The position numbers and the translations under genes are program-made. This document shows positions 39,181 to 47,898 of a stretch of DNA of 48,862 bases, in pieces. Below the pieces are notes generated by a model. That model searched no databases. It worked only from the letters and a program-made list of their open reading frames with translations, and was not told where the DNA came from. Origin of the DNA: a virus. Position 1 is the stretch's first letter, and the number at the start of each line of letters is the position of its first letter. Where the stretch lies: IMG/VR virus record IMGVR_UViG_3300030202_004216, positions 1 through 48,862 of that record; one strand, 5' to 3'.

Positions 39181-41454
39181 ATGACCGTTCAAACAAGCTC
39201 AAACGTGGCCACCGGCATTGGCAATGGCGTTACCACCGTGTTCCCGGTCGGGTACAAGTTCAATGAGGAGTCTGATCTCGTTGTGCTTCGGATCGACGAC
39301 GCCACATCGGCGGCTGAGACGCTGACGCTTAACTCTGACTACACCGTGCAGGGCGCCGGCAACGAGGCAGGCGGCAGCGTCACCATGGCCGCGCCATTGG
39401 CAGTCGGAAAGACGCTGACCATCACCCGCATCGTCGACATCCTGCAGCTGACGGACCTGCGCAACCAGGGCAAGTTCTTCGCGGAAGTGCACGAAGACTC
39501 GTTCGACAAGTTCATCATGATCATGCAGCAGCTGTTCCAGGCGGTCGGCGACTCGCTGCAGCTCAACGCCGCCCGCAACCGCTGGGACGCAAAGGGGCGC
39601 CGAATCATTAATGTCGGCGACCCGGTCGACGCGCAGGATGCTGTTACAAAGTCTTGGCTAGAGGCGTACATCACTGCGCTGGTTCAGAGTGATATTGGTC
39701 CTGCCCAGGTGGCGGCAAGCGTGCTCTATGTTGCCCCGAGCGGTGATATTGTTCGCGTGCAAGATATGTCCAACGCCTCAGACCCGTCGCTGGGGGCAGC
39801 GCTTTTGGGGCGTGGTGTTGTTGCGGTTGCCAGCATTGCAGATTTGTTAGCGTTGCCTGCCGAGGTGCGACGTGAGGATTTGCGCTATCTGGTAAAGGGT
39901 TATTACGCAGGTACAGATATCGGTGGAGGGGAGTTCTATTGGGATGCAGCGAGCACAGCAGCGGCGAACAACGGTACGATTTTTGGCACTGGTACTGGGC
40001 GGTTTTTGCGCGTCATCTCCAGCGCGCGAACCATGCTGTCGGATTGGGGGGCAATACCCGACACAGCAGAGCTAGTTTCCGGAACGGATAACAGCCCGGC
40101 ATTGCAGGCGGCGTTAAATTGGGGTCTGCCTGTTATTATCGACAAGCCGCCCGCAGGTTTTGCTTATGGTGTTGATCAAGTTGTATTGCCGCGCAATGCC
40201 AATATCACTGGACCCGGCATGTATGTTCTGGCGATTCGCGGCCTTACTGCCAATGCAACCATTATAGCTGGCGCAACGTCAGGCGAGTTGCGCAGAGAAG
40301 TGAAGTTCCGCGAACTGTATGTTGAAAACAACCGTGGCGGCGATGCTGTTAATCTTGAGTGGTGCCCGGACTGGTCAATAGATACATGCAATTTCCGGTC
40401 ATTAACCAGCACTGTGTTGGACACTACAGCTAAACGCGGTCTGAATCTAAAAAACTGTGAACGGGGGCAGTTTTACGGTCAATGCCGGATTGGCGGAAAC
40501 CCTGCACTGCGTATGGTTAAGGACTGCAACGGCGTGCGCGGTGATAATGTCGTCCTCTCGGGCGGGTCTGCGGGCTTGGCCTTGGATATCAGCGGCTGTC
40601 AAAATGTACGACTTCCGGTCACCATCGAAACATCACTGAAAGGCGTGAGGATTGGCGATAACACGGGCGAAAACCTGACCGATGGAGGATGGTGTAGCGG
40701 CATCAATCTTAACGATAGTTATTTTGAGAGCGTAGGCACTCCAATTGTTGCCGGAGAAGGGTACGCTGTTAGCGGGCTATCACTTGACGAATGCTGGCTA
40801 AATAACACCGCCCTAGCTGACAGCGATCCATTCCCTGTATCTGCTGAAATCCTCCGCATTGGTCGCGTAAAAAGCCTGAGTCTAAAAGGCGGGCGATGGG
40901 TCGGATCAGGAACGGAAACGGCGCTTCGCGCACTTGATGCAGTAGCAACTTCGGGATCGGCAGCAGGACAAATCGAATTAGCCGACGTTGACCTAAACGT
41001 ATTTGAAAACGTAGCAGAGTTGCTTGATTTATCAGGAATATCAAATGTCTCCAACCGATCTATCGCAGCGGCAAATAATCGCATAAAGACCGACAAGTTT
41101 GGACGCGGACCGGGGAACGTTTGGCAGTGGACATCCGACGTACTCGCAGCAAACGTAACATACGGCACGGCAACACTTACCAAGGTTCTTAATGCAGGTG
41201 GCCGCGTATTGTCAGTTGAAGTTATTGAGGGAAATGCTGGTAGTCTAAACGGTATGCGTCTGAGAGTGGGTAACACAGCCGCTGTTGGTGAAATTTTAGA
41301 TAAAACCTTCGGCGCGGTGAGTCCGGTATATGAAGATCAGGGCGTGACTTACGGGATGATCAGACCAGGGACGCAACTCCAATTCAGGATTGATGCAGGC
41401 ACTGGAGGCGGTAAGTTTAGAGTTCGGATTACTGCCCTGCTGGACAACCGATAA
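39181..41454 (+). CDS. tailspike with T7-like fibre N-terminal domain
   Basis: 757 residues from ATG 39181. Residues 1-150 resemble the T7 gp17 N-terminal attachment domain (VATGIGNGVTTVFPVGYKFN, TRIVDILQLTDLRNQGKFFA, HEDSFDKFIMIMQQLFQ). The remainder (from about residue 230) has the short beta-strand repeats of a right-handed beta-helix spike, possibly a polysaccharide-binding or degrading receptor protein. DNA from about 39700 onward is richer in A/T and rarer codons than the head, so the receptor part was probably acquired by recombination. Confidence 0.88.
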   Translation: MTVQTSSNVATGIGNGVTTVFPVGYKFNEESDLVVLRIDDATSAAETLTLNSDYTVQGAGNEAGGSVTMAAPLAVGKTLTITRIVDILQLTDLRNQGKFFAEVHEDSFDKFIMIMQQLFQAVGDSLQLNAARNRWDAKGRRIINVGDPVDAQDAVTKSWLEAYITALVQSDIGPAQVAASVLYVAPSGDIVRVQDMSNASDPSLGAALLGRGVVAVASIADLLALPAEVRREDLRYLVKGYYAGTDIGGGEFYWDAASTAAANNGTIFGTGTGRFLRVISSARTMLSDWGAIPDTAELVSGTDNSPALQAALNWGLPVIIDKPPAGFAYGVDQVVLPRNANITGPGMYVLAIRGLTANATIIAGATSGELRREVKFRELYVENNRGGDAVNLEWCPDWSIDTCNFRSLTSTVLDTTAKRGLNLKNCERGQFYGQCRIGGNPALRMVKDCNGVRGDNVVLSGGSAGLALDISGCQNVRLPVTIETSLKGVRIGDNTGENLTDGGWCSGINLNDSYFESVGTPIVAGEGYAVSGLSLDECWLNNTALADSDPFPVSAEILRIGRVKSLSLKGGRWVGSGTETALRALDAVATSGSAAGQIELADVDLNVFENVAELLDLSGISNVSNRSIAAANNRIKTDKFGRGPGNVWQWTSDVLAANVTYGTATLTKVLNAGGRVLSVEVIEGNAGSLNGMRLRVGNTAAVGEILDKTFGAVSPVYEDQGVTYGMIRPGTQLQFRIDAGTGGGKFRVRITALLDNR

Positions 41455-41519
41455 CTCTGAATGCGTCAAAAATGCAAGCAGATTTGTCTTAAACCTACTC
41501 AATAAGAATGCCTAACAAA

Positions 41520-41671
41520 ATGGCTTCAGTAGCAATCACAATCACCGATGCCGGGATAGCCTACGGCTAGCGGAGCAACAAATGCCAACCAACGTCCCAG
41601 CGCTACAGATAACGCCAAGCGGCGTCATCGCCCGCTGGCATACCCCTCCCGAGCTAATCGGGCGGATATAG
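41520..41671 (+). pseudogene. remnant starts of two tail-protein genes
   Basis: A 16-residue frame (MASVAITITDAGIAYG) and then a 29-residue frame (MPTNVPALQITPSGVIA...) each begin like tail-collar or baseplate proteins of other Pseudomonas phages but stop almost at once. Both lie between the tailspike and attR. They look like leftover 5' ends from module exchange. The match is from memory and short. Confidence 0.3.
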
Positions 41672-41677
41672 CGGGCG
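41655..41677. repeat. right copy of the 23-bp direct repeat
   Basis: Identical to 1728-1750 and, like it, preceded by a CCCGA/TCGGG stem. This copy is about 150 bp inside the attachment core, a distance compatible with an accessory site used in integration or excision. Confidence 0.6.
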
Positions 41678-41715
41678 TGGTTGCCGGCACGCAGCCATTA
41701 TGGATGCGGTGCAAT

Positions 41716-41789
41716 TTTGGGGGAGTATTCCCCCAAATAATCCCCTCAGTATCCTATAGGGCGCTTTAGGATGGTCAGTAAAATCAGTA
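41716..41789. promoter_or_regulatory. attachment-site arm: inverted repeat and TCAGTA repeats
   Basis: TTTGGGGGA and TCCCCCAAA form a perfect 9-bp inverted repeat around GTAT (41716-41737). Three TCAGTA copies at 41746, 41775 and 41784 follow, the last two 9 bp apart. They lie 40-110 bp from the attR core. Short direct repeats at this distance are typical of integrase arm-binding sites. This is a pattern-based assignment. Confidence 0.5.
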
Positions 41790-41827
41790 AGTTGGCGGGC
41801 TGGCAGTCCGTTATTTCTGGCCTGAAA

Positions 41828-41890
41828 ACGGATTCGAAATCCGTTGTACGGGCAACCGTACCCAGGGTTCGAATCCCTGACTCTCCGCCA
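41828..41890 (+). other. attR: 3' 63 bp of tRNA-Ser(CGA)
   Basis: The anticodon arm (ACGGA TTCGAAA TCCGT, anticodon CGA), long variable arm (TACGGGCAACCGTA), T arm (CAGGGTTCGAATCCCTG) and CTCTCCG-CCA end of a serine tRNA are present. The acceptor 5' strand GGAGAG and D arm are missing: sequence to the left is phage DNA. This is the duplicated segment expected when a phage integrates into a tRNA 3' end. The working tRNA should lie left of the integrase. Confidence 0.9.
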
Positions 41891-41931
41891 ATAAACAAAA
41901 ACGCCCAGCCTAGCTGGGCGTTTTTGTTTAT
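41891..41931. terminator. tRNA-Ser terminator, bidirectional
   Basis: A perfect 19-bp inverted repeat around a CTA loop, with GC-rich core ACGCCCAGC/GCTGGGCGT and A/T-rich flanks ending TTTTTGTTTAT. It starts right after the CCA end and is the original host terminator of the tRNA-Ser gene, now cut off from the intact tRNA by the prophage. It also shields the cas operon from late phage transcription. Confidence 0.9.
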
Positions 41932-42281
41932 CCGGCGAGCTCTCGGTGAGAACCCTCGTTCGACCGAGCCCGCTTGCAGGCGAGGAACGCCGGAGCATCG
42001 CGACGGCGGCCCCTCGAAGAGGGGTGAGGCGCGCAGTGCCGAATAATCCCTGACGGAGTATCAGGCTGCTCGGCCCTGAGCCTACAGCCCCGGCATTCGT
42101 AGGGGCGCGACATGTCGCGTCCGCAACGCTCCCTGAGGTGTAAAGCACCCTGACTTGCCGCATTCCTCTTATCCTGCCGGCTCTCACATTGTCGCCATCA
42201 CTGCATGAAGTACTGATGCCCTGATTTTCGGGAGGACCGGTCGGTCGATGGCTACTCGCCGCCTTTTCTGTCCCACAGCGG
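41932..42281. other. host intergenic region with REP-like palindrome
   Basis: No gene is convincing here. Frames across it are shadows of the tRNA fragment and terminator. CGCGACATGTCGCG at 42106-42119, preceded by GTAGGGG, is a perfect palindrome like Pseudomonas REP elements. Another small hairpin, CCCTGA/TCAGG, lies around 42048-42065. I looked for type I-F repeats (GTTCACTGCC type) and saw none. Confidence 0.5.
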
Positions 42282-42309
42282 TTGCCATGTAGTGTCAAAT
42301 CGCTACACT
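42282..42309 (+). promoter_or_regulatory. probable cas operon promoter
   Basis: TTGCCA (42282-42287) and TACACT (42304-42309) are 16 bp apart, about 55 bp before cas1. TGTAG and CTACA flank the spacer as an inverted repeat (42288-42307), a possible regulator site overlapping the promoter. AAGGA lies about 9 bases ahead of the cas1 ATG. Confidence 0.6.
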
Positions 42310-42364
42310 CGAAACAGGGTCGGTTGCATGGAGCGCGGCCACGACAATGTGAAGGACTCACCGC

Positions 42365-43342
42365 ATGGATGATTTTTCCCCTTCAGACCTGAAGACCATT
42401 CTTCACTCCAAGCGCGCGAATATCTATTACCTGCAGCATTGCCGGGTGCTGGTTAATGGTGGACGTGTTGAGTACGTGACGGATGAAGGCAAGCAGTCCC
42501 TTTACTGGAATATTCCCATCGCCAACACCACCACGGTTCTTCTTGGGACGGGCACATCGATTACTCAGGCAGCCATGCGTGAGCTGGCTAAAGCCGGCGT
42601 GCTGGTCGGGTTCTGCGGTGGTGGCGGCACACCGTTGTTCAGTGCCAACGAGGTCGATGTAGAGGTCGCCTGGCTCTCGCCGCAAAGCGAGTATCGTCCC
42701 ACAGAGTATCTGCAGGCCTGGGTGCGCTTCTGGTTTGATGATGCCCAGCGACTGGCGGCCGCCAAGCTGTTTCAGCGCATGCGCTTGGAGCGTATTGAAA
42801 GGACTTGGCTTAACAGTCGTGTCTTTAATGATGCCGGCTTTTCAGTGCCTGCCGAGCGCCTCAAGCACCTGATTGCAGAGGCTGCTTCTCGGAATGAGGC
42901 GGCAGGTGACAACACCATGCTGTTGACCGAAGAGGCGCGCCTGACCAAAGCGCTGTTCAAACTAGCGGTTGATGCCACAGGGTACGGCGACTTTACCCGT
43001 GCCAAGCGCGGCTCGGGAGCGGACCCGGCCAACCGGTTTCTTGATCACGGCAATTACCTGGCCTACGGGTTGGCGGCGACTGCAACCTGGGTGCTGGGTC
43101 TGCCCCATGGCCTGTCTGTGCTGCATGGCAAAACGCGGCGAGGTGGCCTGGTCTTTGACGTTGCGGACCTAGTAAAGGACGCCACCATTCTGCCGCAGGC
43201 ATTTATCTCGGCCATGCGGGGGGATGAGGAGCAGGAATTCCGTCAGGCGTGTATTGAAAACCTGAGCCGCAGTGAGTCGCTGGACTTCATGATCGAATCG
43301 ATCAAGACGGTCGCTGATGCGCTGGGAGACGGTAGCCAGTGA
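42365..43342 (+). CDS. cas1: type I-F CRISPR integrase Cas1
   Basis: 325 residues, the normal size for Cas1 of subtype I-F. Active-site residues Glu190 (LLTEEARL), His254 (SVLHGKTRRGG), and Asp265/Asp268 (FDVADLVKD) coincide with those of Pseudomonas aeruginosa Cas1. With Cas2-3 it captures and inserts new spacers. The N-terminal beta domain (YYLQHCRVLVNGGRVEYVTD) and I-F-specific LGTGTSITQAAMRELAKAGV are present. First gene of the operon. Its stop overlaps the next start. Confidence 0.97.
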   Translation: MDDFSPSDLKTILHSKRANIYYLQHCRVLVNGGRVEYVTDEGKQSLYWNIPIANTTTVLLGTGTSITQAAMRELAKAGVLVGFCGGGGTPLFSANEVDVEVAWLSPQSEYRPTEYLQAWVRFWFDDAQRLAAAKLFQRMRLERIERTWLNSRVFNDAGFSVPAERLKHLIAEAASRNEAAGDNTMLLTEEARLTKALFKLAVDATGYGDFTRAKRGSGADPANRFLDHGNYLAYGLAATATWVLGLPHGLSVLHGKTRRGGLVFDVADLVKDATILPQAFISAMRGDEEQEFRQACIENLSRSESLDFMIESIKTVADALGDGSQ

Positions 43343-46300
43343 ATGTCTTGCTGGTCTCGCAATGCAGCAAGCGTGCGCTCATCGAAACCCGCCGCATCCT
43401 CGACCAGTTTGCCGAACGTCGAGGCGAACGGACCTGGCAGACACCGATCACGCTGGCCGGCTTGCAGACCCTGCACAAGCTGTTGCGCAAAACGGCGCGC
43501 AAGAACACGGCTGTCGCCTGCCACTGGATCCGTGGCAAGGACCATACCGAGCTGCTTTGGATTGTTGGTGATGCCCGGCAATTCAATGGTCAGGGTGCGA
43601 CGCCAACCAATATGACCCGGCGTGACGTGCTGCGCGCCGGTGATGAGGATGACTGGCACAGCGCCGAAGACATTCGTCTGCTCGCCTGCATTGCCGCGCT
43701 ATTTCATGATTTTGGCAAGGCAGTTCTGGCTTTTCAGAACAAGTTGCGCAACAACCGCGCGGTGGCAGACCCGTACCGGCACGAGTGGATATCCCTGCGC
43801 TTGTTCGAGGCCTTTGTTGATAACGAAAGCGACGAGCACTGGTTGCAGCGATTGGCAGCAGTGGATGCCAAGGCAACCAAGGCATGCGTAAAACTGCTGA
43901 AATGCGATGGGCTAGGTGAGCATCGTGGTCCTTTTGCGACGTTGCCGCCTTTGGCCAAAGCGGTCGGTTGGCTGATCGTCAGTCATCACCGCGTGCCTGG
44001 GTCGCCGGAACCGTTTCAGGAAAATCACATCAAGGTCTTGCCCGATGCTATTGGCAAGCGCTGGTGTGGTGAGCGTGCAGAGGCTACTCAGGCAGAGTTG
44101 AAACAGTGCTGGAACCTCAAGGCCGGGTTACCTTTTGACAGTCGGCATTGGTGCGAGCATGCCCGCAACCTGGCAGCTCAGATGTTGCGGCGGGCGGGGC
44201 TGCTTGGCGTGAACTGGTGCGCAAACGCCTATGCCATGCACACCGCACGCATGGCCCTGATGCTGGCTGATCATTATTACTCCGGCCAGCCCAGTCATGC
44301 GCGTTACGGGGATGCCGAGTTTGCCCTGTTTGCCAACACTGACAGGCAAACGCGAAACCTTAAGCAGCGCCTGGATGAGCATCTTATCGGTGTGGAGGTG
44401 AACGCCAACCGCATTATGCGCAGCCTGCCGCAGCTGACTGCCAGTTTGCCGAGCATTGCCCGGCACAAAGGCTTTCGTCAGCGCAGCGCCGACCGACGCT
44501 TTGCCTGGCAAGACAGGGCCTTCGATCTGGCCGAAGGGTTACAGCACAAAAGTGCTGAGCAAGGCTTCTTCGGTGTCAACATGGCGTCTACCGGCTGCGG
44601 CAAAACCCTGGCCAATGGCCGCATCATGTATGCGCTTGCCGATCCCGTGCGGGGTGCGCGCTTCAGTATCGCGCTTGGCCTGCGGACCCTGACCTTGCAG
44701 ACCGGTGAGGCATACCGCCAGCGTCTGGCGCTGGGCGAGCAGGACCTGGCAGTGATGGTGGGTGGTGCGGCGGTACGAGAGCTGTATGAGCACAAACTGC
44801 GCAACGGGTCGGAGTCGGCTGCTCCGCTGTTGCCTGAGTGGCAGCATGTGCACTTTGAAGGCAGCATGGTCGATGGGCCGCTCAGCCGCTGGCTGGCCGA
44901 AAGTCCGGCAACCCAGCGGCTGCTCCACGCGCCCCTGCTGGCCTGCACCATTGATCACCTGATGCCAGCCACCGAGGGGACACGTGGGGGGCAGCAGATT
45001 GCCCCGATGCTGCGTTTGATGAGCTCCGATCTGGTGCTGGATGAGCCGGATGACTTCGGCCTGGAAGACCTGCCGGCACTGGCACGTCTGGTGAACTGGG
45101 CCGGCATGCTCGGTAGCCGGGTATTGCTGTCGTCCGCGACCCTGCCGCCGGCGCTGATTCAGGGGCTGTTCGAGGCCTATCTGGCGGGGCGCCGCCAGTA
45201 TCAGGCTAACCGAGGGCAACCGGGGCGGCCACTAGCGGTGTGCTGCGCCTGGTTTGACGAGTTCGCCCCGTCAGCAGGTGAGCACGGCGACGCAGACAGT
45301 TTCCTCCTTCAGCATCAGGCGTTTGTGTCGCAGCGGCTGGGTAAGCTGGAAACCCGGCAGCTGGAGGATAATCGGCGCAAGGCGTTGATCAGGCCCCTGG
45401 ACATTCAGCAGGGATTGCCAGAGGTAGAGCTTTATGGTGCCTTTGCCGCGCACCTGCGCCAGCAGATTGCCGAACTGCATGCGGCGCACGGCATGGCCGA
45501 CCCTGATAGTGGCAAGCGCTTCAGTGTTGGACTGGTGCGCATGGCCAATATCCATCCGCTGGTGAATGTAGCTCAAGCGTTTTGCGCTATGCCGGCAGAT
45601 GCCGACACTCGGATCCATTTGTGTGTTTACCACTCGCAGCACCCATTGCTGGTGCGCTCGGCGATTGAGGGGCAGCTCGACAGTCTGCTGGCCCGGCACG
45701 CGCCTGATAGCTGGTGGGCCAGCGCGGCGGTTAGAGACATTCTGGATGCTCACCCGGAGAGCAATCACATTCTGGTCGTGCTGGCCACGCCGGTCGCTGA
45801 GGTTGGGCGCGACCATGACTACGACTGGGGCATTGTCGAGCCCTCTTCCATGCGCTCGATTATTCAATTGGCGGGACGGGTGCGTCGGCATCGTCCGGGT
45901 ACTGTCGCAGCGCCTAACCTTTATCTGCTGGACACCAATCTGAAGCATCTGCGTAGCGGTCTGGCGTCCGAGGCGTACTGCCGCCCCGGCTTTGAAAGCC
46001 GCGAGTTTCGTCTGCGCAGCCACCTGTTGCACGAGCTGCTCAGCGACGAGCAATGGCAGCATATTGATGCACGAAGCCGCATCCGGCAGCGGGACAATGC
46101 CGACCCGGCAGACAACCTGGTGGACCTGGAACATGAAGTTACCCGGCAATGGGTTCAGGGAGCTGCCGAAGGCTCACCGCTCAAAGTGGTGCCTGCCAGC
46201 CTTTGGTGGCGTACTTGCGCCGCGCTGAGCTCTGTACTTCAGCGACAGCAGCCCTTCCGTTACGACCCGCAAGGGCGTCAGCGCTATGTGCTGATGCCTG

Positions 46301-46572
46301 ATGACGGCAAAACGGTATTGCATCTGCTGGATAGGGAAGGGCAACTGGTACCGGCAGACAATCTGAAAACCTTCATCAACCTTGAGCTGGCGCAAGGGAT
46401 CAGTCTCTGGGGGGTGACGGATTATCTGACGGAGCTGGAGCAACTGGCCGAGCAGTTGGACATGGAGCCGGAGCAGGCGGCACGCCGTTATGGCTGGTTG
46501 GATTTACCGGCAACAGGGTGTGACAACGGATGGTGTTATCAGCCGCTCTTGGGCTTTAACCGGAACACGTAG
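43339..46572 (+). CDS. cas2-3: type I-F Cas2-Cas3 fusion nuclease-helicase
   Basis: 1077 residues from GTG 43339. Residues 1-95 form the Cas2 domain (MNVLLVSQCSKRALIETRRI). The HD nuclease follows with His123-Asp124 (FHDFGKA) and VSHHRVP. The superfamily 2 helicase has Walker A STGCGKT (about 417-423), an acidic DEPD near 568, SSATLP near 597, and QLAGRVRRHR near 845. It acts in spacer acquisition with Cas1 and shreds target DNA recruited by the Csy complex. All key motifs are intact. Confidence 0.97.
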   Translation: MNVLLVSQCSKRALIETRRILDQFAERRGERTWQTPITLAGLQTLHKLLRKTARKNTAVACHWIRGKDHTELLWIVGDARQFNGQGATPTNMTRRDVLRAGDEDDWHSAEDIRLLACIAALFHDFGKAVLAFQNKLRNNRAVADPYRHEWISLRLFEAFVDNESDEHWLQRLAAVDAKATKACVKLLKCDGLGEHRGPFATLPPLAKAVGWLIVSHHRVPGSPEPFQENHIKVLPDAIGKRWCGERAEATQAELKQCWNLKAGLPFDSRHWCEHARNLAAQMLRRAGLLGVNWCANAYAMHTARMALMLADHYYSGQPSHARYGDAEFALFANTDRQTRNLKQRLDEHLIGVEVNANRIMRSLPQLTASLPSIARHKGFRQRSADRRFAWQDRAFDLAEGLQHKSAEQGFFGVNMASTGCGKTLANGRIMYALADPVRGARFSIALGLRTLTLQTGEAYRQRLALGEQDLAVMVGGAAVRELYEHKLRNGSESAAPLLPEWQHVHFEGSMVDGPLSRWLAESPATQRLLHAPLLACTIDHLMPATEGTRGGQQIAPMLRLMSSDLVLDEPDDFGLEDLPALARLVNWAGMLGSRVLLSSATLPPALIQGLFEAYLAGRRQYQANRGQPGRPLAVCCAWFDEFAPSAGEHGDADSFLLQHQAFVSQRLGKLETRQLEDNRRKALIRPLDIQQGLPEVELYGAFAAHLRQQIAELHAAHGMADPDSGKRFSVGLVRMANIHPLVNVAQAFCAMPADADTRIHLCVYHSQHPLLVRSAIEGQLDSLLARHAPDSWWASAAVRDILDAHPESNHILVVLATPVAEVGRDHDYDWGIVEPSSMRSIIQLAGRVRRHRPGTVAAPNLYLLDTNLKHLRSGLASEAYCRPGFESREFRLRSHLLHELLSDEQWQHIDARSRIRQRDNADPADNLVDLEHEVTRQWVQGAAEGSPLKVVPASLWWRTCAALSSVLQRQQPFRYDPQGRQRYVLMPDDGKTVLHLLDREGQLVPADNLKTFINLELAQGISLWGVTDYLTELEQLAEQLDMEPEQAARRYGWLDLPATGCDNGWCYQPLLGFNRNT

Positions 46573-46590
46573 CAACGCAGGGGGGCAAAC

Positions 46591-47898
46591 ATGGAAGAAA
46601 CGGGTACTACCATCACAGTGAGCAAGATCAGGCAGGTCATAGGCGAATTCATCCAAATTCGCCTGCAAGCCAAGCTCGACAAGCTCAAGGAGGGGCAGCA
46701 TGAGGAGCGTGAGAAGCTGCTGGCAGCCCATGAACCTGAGGCCTGGTTGGCGGATGCGGCTCGCCGGGTAAACCAGATTCAGCAGGTCACGCATGCAATC
46801 AAGTACATCCATCCTGATGCCAGGGGTACCAACTTGTTCAGCGCTGGTAACTCTCTAGCGGGCCATCTTTGCGTTGGGACCCATATTCTGGGTGAAGGCA
46901 TGGCACCGGATGTTGTTGGCAATGCCGCCGCCCTGGATATCTACAAGTTTCTTCGTCTTGAAGTGGCAGGCCGCAGTTTGCTTGCCTTGGCACTGGAACG
47001 GCATCCGGCTCTGCGCGAAGCGCTGTCGGCGGATGCCAACAAGGCAGATGAGTCGATGGGTGCCTTTGCCGGGCTGGTCGAGGCCAAGGGCAAGCCGGCC
47101 TCGCATACGCTGGCCAAGCAACTTTACTGGCCGCTGGGAGGTGGCCAATACCATCTGCTGGCGCCGTTGTTTCCCAGTTCACTGGTCAGCACTGTCTGGA
47201 GTACGCTGCGCGAGCATCGGTTTTCCGATGATGCCAGGGCCGCACGCGAGGCTGCGCGCAACAAGACCGCTCACGCTCACGGTTATCATGAATACCCCAA
47301 TGTGGTTGTGCAGAAGTTTGGCGGTACCAAGCCGCAGAACATCAGTCAGCTCAATAGTGAGCGCTACGGCGAGAATCATCTGCTGCCGTCAGTGCCGCCG
47401 TCATGGCAATCCCCGGAGGTACGCCCGCCCCTCAATAGCGACAGTATTTTTGTCCGTGGCTTTGCCAGCCAGCGCGTAGTGCGCGAGGGCATTGAGGATC
47501 TGCGCCGCTATCTGCAGCGAGTCAAGGACGTTAACAACAAACCGGTGCGTGAGGGCCGGGCGCGACGGGTGCAGGCACTGTTTGACGCCTTGCTGCACTA
47601 CGCTGCCCAACTGTGGGACCTGCCTGCCGGCTGGACAGCCAACCTGGAATGCAAACTGAACGCCGCAGAACAATGCTGGCTCGACCCGCAGCGCTGCGCT
47701 CTGGATCAGGGGTTCGCCGAGCGTTACCAGCAGTCCGACTGGCAGGAGCAGATTTGCAGCCGCTTTGCCAACTGGTTGAACGCCAGGCTGTTTGAGGCGG
47801 GCAAAGGGTTGTCGGTGGGTGAGAACGAAGCGCAGGAATGGCGTCGTCTGCTGGACCGTGAACTGACCATGCTGCACAGGGAGTTGCGCCATGACTGA
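46591..47898 (+). CDS. csy1: type I-F Csy1 (Cas8f), large Cascade subunit
   Basis: 435 residues, the usual Csy1 length. KAHTHGYHEYPNVVVQKFGG-like sequence (TAHAHGYHEYPNVVVQKFG), GGTKPQNISQLNSERYGEN and FLPSVPP-like LLPSVPPSW are typical of Csy1, as is the C-terminal helical bundle end. It recognises the PAM with Csy2 and holds the 5' end of the crRNA. GGGGGG lies ahead of the ATG. It overlaps csy2 by 8 bp. Confidence 0.95.
   Translation: MEETGTTITVSKIRQVIGEFIQIRLQAKLDKLKEGQHEEREKLLAAHEPEAWLADAARRVNQIQQVTHAIKYIHPDARGTNLFSAGNSLAGHLCVGTHILGEGMAPDVVGNAAALDIYKFLRLEVAGRSLLALALERHPALREALSADANKADESMGAFAGLVEAKGKPASHTLAKQLYWPLGGGQYHLLAPLFPSSLVSTVWSTLREHRFSDDARAAREAARNKTAHAHGYHEYPNVVVQKFGGTKPQNISQLNSERYGENHLLPSVPPSWQSPEVRPPLNSDSIFVRGFASQRVVREGIEDLRRYLQRVKDVNNKPVREGRARRVQALFDALLHYAAQLWDLPAGWTANLECKLNAAEQCWLDPQRCALDQGFAERYQQSDWQEQICSRFANWLNARLFEAGKGLSVGENEAQEWRRLLDRELTMLHRELRHD

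Larger units (their letters stand above)
1..41890. mobile_element. temperate podovirus prophage (left end outside window)
   Basis: The segment runs from a tyrosine integrase to a tRNA-Ser 3' fragment. Between them are a leftward early operon, CI/Cro/CII-type regulators, replication genes, nin genes, antiterminator Q, a lysis cassette, terminase, podoviral virion genes and a tailspike in lambdoid order. No structural gene is visibly broken, so the element could be inducible. The intact tRNA-Ser and attL are expected just left of base 1, so the left boundary is not seen. The virion genes resemble Bordetella phage BPP-1 and T7 families, whereas the early region resembles lambdoid Pseudomonas phages. 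Confidence 0.95.

Noticed and set aside
39181-41890. Diversity-generating retroelement as in BPP-1
   Set aside because: No reverse transcriptase, accessory gene or template/variable repeat pair is visible around the tailspike.
41828-41890. Complete tRNA-Ser gene
   Set aside because: Only the 3' 63 bp are present. The 5' acceptor strand and D arm are replaced by phage DNA, so this is the attR duplicate.
41654-42361. Minus-strand frame of 235 codons across attR and the cas leader
   Set aside because: It reads through the tRNA fragment and its terminator palindrome. The phrase RDSNPGYGC is the well-known artefact of translating tRNA genes backward.
41932-42364. Possible CRISPR array upstream of cas1
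   Set aside because: No repeated 28-bp type I-F unit is present. The palindromes here are a REP-like element and single hairpins.
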